50,985 bases of DNA. Origin: CAWUIH01 sp963922495. Lineage in GTDB: Bacteria > Pseudomonadota > Gammaproteobacteria > Coxiellales > Coxiellaceae. This document shows, in pieces, positions 45,754 through 50,985 of this stretch (positions within the stretch are counted from its first letter, which is position 1; each line of letters starts with the position of its first letter). The translations under genes were made by a program, and so were the position numbers. Below the pieces are notes generated by a model, which was not told the origin of the DNA, searched no databases, and saw nothing but the letters and a program-made list of their open reading frames with translations. Location of the stretch: NCBI GenBank assembly GCA_963922495.1, contig CAWUIH010000004.1:1-50985 (forward strand), given 5' to 3'.

Positions 45754-48363
45754 TTATTCAGAAATATTTTCCTCAACCCATTTAGCCACGGATTGAAGTG
45801 CTTTACCCAAATGCTGCGGATCACTTCCTCCTCCTTGTGCCATATCTGGTCGGCCTCCGCCACGACCCCCTACCTGGCTTGCTACATGATTTAACAAAGC
45901 ACTGGCATTAAAGTAGTTAAGGCAATCTTTCGTGACACCCGCAATGAGTTGGACATCAGAACCTTTAACCAAGGCGAGTACTATCGCTGCAGAACCCAGT
46001 TGCTGCTTTAATTGATCTAATGCGGTTCTCAAGGTATCACGATCTCCTGCCATCATGCGGTAAGCAATCACTTTAATACCTTTAACGTCGGTGGTTTTTT
46101 CAGCCAACCCAAGCACCTGTTGATTAGATAACTGACTTTTAATTTTTATTAATTCATTCTGAACCTTACGATGCCCTTCTAATAAGCTATCTAACTTTTG
46201 TATGAGATTTTTATCACTGGTTTTTAATCGTTGACTCAGCGAGCTGATCTGTTCTTCTTTTGACTCTACATACACAATAGCTGCTTGCCCAGTCACTGCT
46301 TCAATCCGTCTAACACCGGACGCACAAGCAGATTCTGAAGTGATTTTGAACAAACCTAAATCACCTGTAGCGTTGGCATGAGTTCCCCCACAAATTTCAG
46401 TCGAAAAGTCACCTATACGTAATACACGAACTTGCTTACCGTAGCGTTCCCCAAAAAGCGCTAAGGCCCCTTTCTCTTTGGCTTCATCAGGAGACATCAC
46501 ACTGACCTCCGAAACAACGTTCGCCCGTATTTGCTGGTTCACTAATCGCTCAACCGCTTGTAGTTCTTTCAAGGTCATAGGTTTGGGGTGCGAAAAATCA
46601 AATCTCAAACGTTTGACTTCAACCAGAGAACCCTTTTGCGCAACATGATTGCCGAGTACACGTCTCAATGCTTCATGTAACAAATGAGTCGCGGTATGAT
46701 TCAACACGACTTCTTGCCGTGAAGCATCTACCTCAGCATGAACTTGAGCTTTAGTCAGCAATTGTCCTGTTAATACTTCACCGATATGTAAGGAAACGTT
46801 GCCTTGTTTTTGTGTATCCCTAACGCGAAACGAGCCACCATCAAAATACAAGTAGCCAGTATCACCAACTTGCCCACCTGATTCTGCATAAAATGGTGTG
46901 TAGTCCAGTACAACAGCTCCCTTTTGACCCGCATTCAACACACTGACAGGTTTTTTATCTTGTAACAATGTTGTAACTCTACCATCAACATTTAATGTAT
47001 CGTAGCCTACAAATTTGGTTTCCCCACCAATATGTATTTTTTCAGTTTGATCAACTGAAAATTGTTGTGACTGTTGCGACAATTCTCGTTGTCGGTTCAT
47101 TGCGGCATTAAATCCAGCATAATCCATGGTGTAACCACGCTCCCGAGCAATATCAGCTGTCAGGTCGGGCGGAAAACCATAAGTATCGTAAAGCTGGAAG
47201 ATGATTTCTCCAGGGATTTCATGACCCTCAAGCGAATTAATACTTTGATCTAGAATCTTAAGTCCTCTAGATAAGGTATTAGAAAATTGCATTTCTTCTT
47301 GCTTAATTATTTGTTCAATCAATACTTGTGACTTGATGAGTTCTGGGTAGGCTTCACCCATTTGCGTTACAAGTGCCGTCGTCAATTTGTAAAAAAATGG
47401 CTGATGCTGTCCCAAACGATACCCATGTCTTACTGCACGACGGATGATGCGTCGTAACACATAACCACGACCTTCGTTAGATGGAATCACACTATCTACA
47501 ATCAGGAATGAACACGACCGGATATGATCAACGATCACCCGCATTGAAGTATCGTTCAAATCATCAACACTAATGATTTTTGATAGTGATTTGAGGAGCA
47601 TCTGGAAGATATCAATATCGTAATTATCGTGAACACCTTGTAAAACTGCGGCAATACGCTCCAAACCCATGCCCGTGTCTACACTGGGCTTTGGCAAAGG
47701 TGTCAACGCACCACTGATATCTCGCTCATATTGCATGAAAACTAAATTCCAGAGTTCAACATAACGGTCACCGTTCTCATTAGCACTACCAGGGGGGCCA
47801 CCGGCAACTGATGGTCCGTGATCGTAGAAAATTTCAGTACAAGGACCACAAGGGCCCGTTTCACCCATTTGCCAGAAGTTATCTTTCTCACCGCACTTGC
47901 GAAAACGAGACGGATCAACACCAATTTCTTTTAACCAGATCCGTTCACTCTCAATGTCCTCATGAAACACGGTGACCCATAGCTTTTCAGGTGGCAACTC
48001 CAACACTTGTGTGAAAAAGCGCCAGGCAAACTCAATAGCTTCGCGCTTAAAATAATCACCGAAACTAAAGTTTCCAAGCATCTCAAAAAAGGTGTGATGA
48101 CGTGCAGTGTAACCGACGTTTTCTAAATCATTATGCTTACCACCTGCCCGCATACAACGCTGAACTGTAGCAGCACGTGTATAATCGCGCTGATCTAAGC
48201 CCAAAAAAACATCTTTGAATTGCACCATACCCGCGTTTGTGAACAGTAGTGTGGGATCACTGGCGGGTACCAAAGGACTGCTTGAAATCACGGTATGATG
48301 CAATTGTGTAAAATAAGCCAGGAAAGTCTTTCTGATTTGATTGCTACTCAATCGTTTCGGCAC
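45754..48363 (-). CDS. alaS: Alanyl-tRNA synthetase
   Basis: Charges tRNA-Ala. The 869-aa protein has the class-II catalytic domain at the N-terminus (TNAGMVQFKDVFLG near 42-55 and ARHHTFFEMLGNFSFGDYFK), then the editing domain with zinc ligands in NHTATHLLHEALR and CGGTHANATGD, and the C-Ala domain with GGRGGGRPDMAQGGG near the end. Its start lies inside recX by 20 bases. Confidence 0.97.
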   Translation of the reverse strand: MPKRLSSNQIRKTFLAYFTQLHHTVISSSPLVPASDPTLLFTNAGMVQFKDVFLGLDQRDYTRAATVQRCMRAGGKHNDLENVGYTARHHTFFEMLGNFSFGDYFKREAIEFAWRFFTQVLELPPEKLWVTVFHEDIESERIWLKEIGVDPSRFRKCGEKDNFWQMGETGPCGPCTEIFYDHGPSVAGGPPGSANENGDRYVELWNLVFMQYERDISGALTPLPKPSVDTGMGLERIAAVLQGVHDNYDIDIFQMLLKSLSKIISVDDLNDTSMRVIVDHIRSCSFLIVDSVIPSNEGRGYVLRRIIRRAVRHGYRLGQHQPFFYKLTTALVTQMGEAYPELIKSQVLIEQIIKQEEMQFSNTLSRGLKILDQSINSLEGHEIPGEIIFQLYDTYGFPPDLTADIARERGYTMDYAGFNAAMNRQRELSQQSQQFSVDQTEKIHIGGETKFVGYDTLNVDGRVTTLLQDKKPVSVLNAGQKGAVVLDYTPFYAESGGQVGDTGYLYFDGGSFRVRDTQKQGNVSLHIGEVLTGQLLTKAQVHAEVDASRQEVVLNHTATHLLHEALRRVLGNHVAQKGSLVEVKRLRFDFSHPKPMTLKELQAVERLVNQQIRANVVSEVSVMSPDEAKEKGALALFGERYGKQVRVLRIGDFSTEICGGTHANATGDLGLFKITSESACASGVRRIEAVTGQAAIVYVESKEEQISSLSQRLKTSDKNLIQKLDSLLEGHRKVQNELIKIKSQLSNQQVLGLAEKTTDVKGIKVIAYRMMAGDRDTLRTALDQLKQQLGSAAIVLALVKGSDVQLIAGVTKDCLNYFNASALLNHVASQVGGRGGGRPDMAQGGGSDPQHLGKALQSVAKWVEENISE

Positions 48364-48802
48364 GTAAGTTCTCCATCCAGCGATAAATCAGCTGCGGATC
48401 AAAACCGCGTTGTAATAAAAAACGCGTTTGCGCTGCGTAAAAACGCGCATCGCGCATCAATGAATCATGATACTTTTTTTGCCATACTTTGGCCAACATC
48501 TTAAACCAAAATACTTCATCATAGTTTAAATTTTGGGCAACTGTATCGCTGTGCACACCACGAAGCTGTAATTCTTGTGTAATATATCTCGGACCGTAAC
48601 CCAAGTTAATACGATTTCTGATATAGGCTTGTGCAAAACGCTCATCACTTTGCAAACCTTCATCAACCAATCGCTGAATCACAGCAACAACTTCAGATTC
48701 TACATAACCGCGAGCAAGTAATTTACGTTTCAACTCAAGTCGAGAATGTTCGCGTCGTGCTAACAAAGCAACAGCGCGCTCATAGAGACCTGTTATTGTC
48801 AC
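48344..48802 (-). CDS. recX: Regulatory protein RecX
   Basis: Modulates RecA filament growth. In 152 aa it shows the three-helix repeat architecture, with RREHSRLELKRKLLARGY, RLVDEGLQSDERFAQAYIRNR and LGYGPRYITQELQLRGV. The gene overlaps the end of recA by 4 bases and the start of alaS by 20, so the three are read together. Confidence 0.94.
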   Translation of the reverse strand: MTITGLYERAVALLARREHSRLELKRKLLARGYVESEVVAVIQRLVDEGLQSDERFAQAYIRNRINLGYGPRYITQELQLRGVHSDTVAQNLNYDEVFWFKMLAKVWQKKYHDSLMRDARFYAAQTRFLLQRGFDPQLIYRWMENLRAETIE

Positions 48803-49830
48803 GCTTCAATAGGCTCTTGTTCTTGAATCGGTGTATCAAGATCTTGCGGCATTAACTTTTCGCGTAAACGACGTTCAATTTCTTCTGCAACAGATTTATT
48901 TTCCACCAAAAATTGCCGCACATTTTCTTTACCCTGCCCAATGCGATTACCATCAAAGCTATACCAAGCACCCGCTTTGCCCACAATACCATGTTCAACA
49001 CCCAAGGTAATTAATTCACTCTCGCGTGAAATGCCTGCACCGTACATGATATCAAATTCCACTTTACGAAATGGTGGTGCCACTTTATTTTTGACTACCT
49101 TAACGCGCGTTTCATTACCAAGTACTTCGTCACCCTTCTTAATTGAACCGATACGACGAATATCCAAACGCACCGAAGCATAAAATTTTAATGCATTACC
49201 ACCTGCTGTTGTTTCAGGGCTACCAAACATAACTCCAATTTTCATGCGAATTTGGTTGATAAAAATAACTAAAGTATTTGATTTTTTTATATTTGCTGTC
49301 AATTTACGTAAGGCCTGCGACATTAAGCGCGCTTGCAATCCCATGTGTGAATCACCCATGTCACCTTCAATTTCTGCTTTAGGTGTTAAAGCAGCCACTG
49401 AATCAATTACCACAATATCCACTGCTCCGGAACGAACCAGCATATCGGTAATTTCAAGAGCCTGCTCACCGGTATCTGGCTGTGATACCAACAGTTGATC
49501 GACATTGACACCAAGTTTTTGAGCGTAAACGGGGTCAAGCGCGTGTTCGGCATCTACAAATGCTGCGGTACCACCATTCTTCTGACAGGCTGCAATAGCT
49601 TGTAGCGTCAATGTTGTTTTACCGGATGATTCCGGTCCATAAATTTCGACCACTCGACCACGCGGCAAACCACCAACACCTAATGCGATATCCAGACCTA
49701 TGGAACCCGTTGAAACGACTTCGATATCACGGACTGCATCACTATCACCTAAACGCATCACTGAGCCTTTTCCAAATTGACGTTCAATTTGTGATAAGGC
49801 GGCGGTTAGTGCTTTGTTTCGATCTTCCAT
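48799..49830 (-). CDS. recA: Recombinase RecA
   Basis: Homologous recombination and SOS co-protease. In 343 aa it has Walker A GPESSGKTT (65-73), the Walker B region VDIVVIDSVAALTPKAEIEG, loop L2 FGSPETTAGGNALKFYAS, and an acidic C-terminal tail. AAGGAG lies 5 bases before the ATG. A LexA-like box is found 64 bases upstream. Confidence 0.98.
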   Translation of the reverse strand: MEDRNKALTAALSQIERQFGKGSVMRLGDSDAVRDIEVVSTGSIGLDIALGVGGLPRGRVVEIYGPESSGKTTLTLQAIAACQKNGGTAAFVDAEHALDPVYAQKLGVNVDQLLVSQPDTGEQALEITDMLVRSGAVDIVVIDSVAALTPKAEIEGDMGDSHMGLQARLMSQALRKLTANIKKSNTLVIFINQIRMKIGVMFGSPETTAGGNALKFYASVRLDIRRIGSIKKGDEVLGNETRVKVVKNKVAPPFRKVEFDIMYGAGISRESELITLGVEHGIVGKAGAWYSFDGNRIGQGKENVRQFLVENKSVAEEIERRLREKLMPQDLDTPIQEQEPIEA

Positions 49831-49893
49831 CGCGACTCCTTAATTCTAATTTAAGAAAATAATAGTAACCGAGCTATTATTCCATTAATTACG

Positions 49894-49909
49894 CTGTAAT
49901 GATATTCAG
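49894..49909 (-). promoter_or_regulatory. LexA (SOS) box of recA
   Basis: Read on the recA strand it is CTGAATATCATTACAG, matching CTG-N10-CAG fully and CTGT-N8-ACAG at seven of eight fixed bases. It lies 64 bases before the recA start, with TTGAAA just upstream as a possible -35. An 8-bp AT-rich inverted repeat (49858-49865/49874-49881) follows in the leader. Confidence 0.65.
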
Positions 49910-49912
49910 TTT

Positions 49913-50479
49913 TCAAACTAATTTTAAAATTCCAATTAAATGTTGCAGTGCAAAAGCAATCGACGATAGGCGGATATTTTGTCTATCACCGGTGAAGTGC
50001 TGCACAACTGTTTGACATTCGCCTTTTTGAGATGCAAATCCAAACCAAACTGTACCTATTGGTTTTTGTGGTGAACCCCCTCCAGGTCCTGCGATGCCAG
50101 TGATACTCACAGAAATATTAGCATGGCTACGTTGCAAAGCACCTATTACCATTTCTTGTGCTGTTTCTCTACTCACTGCACTGAATTTTTCCAGCGTAGC
50201 ATGTTTAACACCTAACATTTCCTCTTTCGCCGGATTGCTATACGTGACAAATGCCCCTTGAAACCATGCAGAACTACCCACTACCTCAGTAATTGCTTGA
50301 GAAAAACCGCCACCGGTGCAAGATTCTGCTGCAGATATCTGCCACGACTTGGACTTTAGCAATTTCCCTAACTCGTGGCTCAACGTAGAAATTGGAATAT
50401 TGTTCAAGTTTTCCTCGATACTTGATGATGTCAAAGCTGAAATGCAAAAATCATAACAAGTCTCACAGCAGTCTAACAA
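49913..50479 (-). CDS. pncC: CinA-like nicotinamide-nucleotide amidohydrolase
   Basis: Deamidates NMN in the NAD salvage cycle. The 188-aa frame is a stand-alone CinA C-terminal domain with AESCTGGGFSQAITEVVGSS, VTYSNPAKEEMLGV and SITGIAGPGGGSPQKPIGTVWFGF. The first 24 residues (Cys-rich) are atypical; a TTG at 50407 with GAGGAA just upstream would give 164 aa, the usual length. It lies upstream of recA on the same strand, as in many gammaproteobacteria. Confidence 0.92.
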   Translation of the reverse strand: MLDCCETCYDFCISALTSSSIEENLNNIPISTLSHELGKLLKSKSWQISAAESCTGGGFSQAITEVVGSSAWFQGAFVTYSNPAKEEMLGVKHATLEKFSAVSRETAQEMVIGALQRSHANISVSITGIAGPGGGSPQKPIGTVWFGFASQKGECQTVVQHFTGDRQNIRLSSIAFALQHLIGILKLV

Positions 50480-50529
50480 GAAAAATTGACCCTAAAGATC
50501 AGGTGGCGCAAAATGCGAACATCATGGTA

Positions 50530-50985
50530 ATGGCAACAGAAAAACTTAAACCCCAACATACACCGATGATGCAACAATATTTGCGTATCAAGGCAGACTA
50601 TCCTGATCTATTGGTTTTTTATCGTATGGGAGACTTTTACGAACTATTTTATGATGATGCTAAGAAAGCAGCAAAATTACTAAATATTACTTTAACGCAA
50701 CGTGGCCAATCCGCAGGTCGCCCAATTCCAATGGCTGGAATTCCTTATCATGCTGCAGAAAATTATCTATCTAAACTCGTCCGCGCTGGTGAATCAGTTG
50801 TTATTTGCGAGCAAACAGGTGATCCAGCAACCAGTAAAGGCCCGGTTGCACGGGAGGTGAGTCGCATTCTTACTCCAGGAACTGTGAGTGATGAAGCACT
50901 TTTAGATGAAGCACGCGAAAATATTCTAATGGCGTTGTATCAACACAAGCAAACTATTGGACTAGCAACATTAGATATTTCCAAC
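50530..50985 (+). CDS. mutS: DNA mismatch repair protein MutS, N-terminal part (cut by window edge)
   Basis: The first 152 codons of MutS, including the mismatch-recognition domain. The F-x-E motif is F36-Y37-E38 in MGDFYELFYDDA, with the same numbering as E. coli if the ATG at 50530 is used; an ATG two codons upstream (50524) is possible. The conserved PIPMAGIPYHAAENYL and VVICEQTGDP follow. It is divergent from pncC, with about 45 bases between. Confidence 0.97.
   Translation, partial: MATEKLKPQHTPMMQQYLRIKADYPDLLVFYRMGDFYELFYDDAKKAAKLLNITLTQRGQSAGRPIPMAGIPYHAAENYLSKLVRAGESVVICEQTGDPATSKGPVAREVSRILTPGTVSDEALLDEARENILMALYQHKQTIGLATLDISN

Overview
The window is a 51-kb stretch of a gammaproteobacterial chromosome with moderately low G+C. 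Housekeeping gene order (mutS / pncC-recA-recX-alaS-lysC-csrA-tRNA-Ser; tig-clpP-clpX-lon; kdsD...kdsC-lptC-lptA-lptB-ptsN; purE-purK) is typical of Gammaproteobacteria. A fused lysC-lysA gene, an HPr kinase, a U-box protein and a phosphothreonine-lyase-like protein suggest a host-associated member of the Legionellales (Legionella/Coxiella/Berkiella-like). That placement is inference; nothing in the window fixes the species.

Layout. 1-430: end of one unknown gene and a coupled small one. 701-9889: wbpE-like sugar aminotransferase (-), purB and a YiiX-like hydrolase (+), malic enzyme (+) abutting the lysAC fusion (-), then murA (-). 10139-17670: a nearly continuous plus-strand run for Kdo synthesis and LPS export (kdsD, kdsC, lptC, lptA, lptB) with three membrane proteins (Bcr/CflA, DUF2938, FUSC) inserted, ending in a nitrogen-type PTS module (ptsN, short hprK, HPr). 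17721-22351: a glycosyltransferase, a decayed HAD gene, pgi and galU (sugar-nucleotide supply). 22522-29631: pmbA, lon, clpX, clpP, tig and tRNA-Leu, all on the minus strand (protein quality control). 29981-33516: a four-gene MCE/Mla-like lipid transport operon. 33929-36040: a large unknown membrane protein. 36033-39744: yfcH-like, purK, purE, rdgC. 39826-43617: an accessory island. 43701-50985: tRNA-Ser, csrA, lysC, alaS, recX, recA, pncC and the start of mutS.

The most notable content is the island between rdgC and tRNA-Ser. It holds a single-pass membrane protein with a C-terminal U-box (eukaryotic-type ubiquitin ligase fold), a protein resembling the OspF/SpvC/HopAI1 phosphothreonine lyases with spaced catalytic residues in place, and two small orphan proteins. 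These look like effectors aimed at host ubiquitin and MAP-kinase signalling. A second finding is a family of about 163-bp palindromic, MITE-like elements present in three full copies, with CCTAGAAAA termini and 5-bp target duplications; one copy supplies the stop codon of galU.
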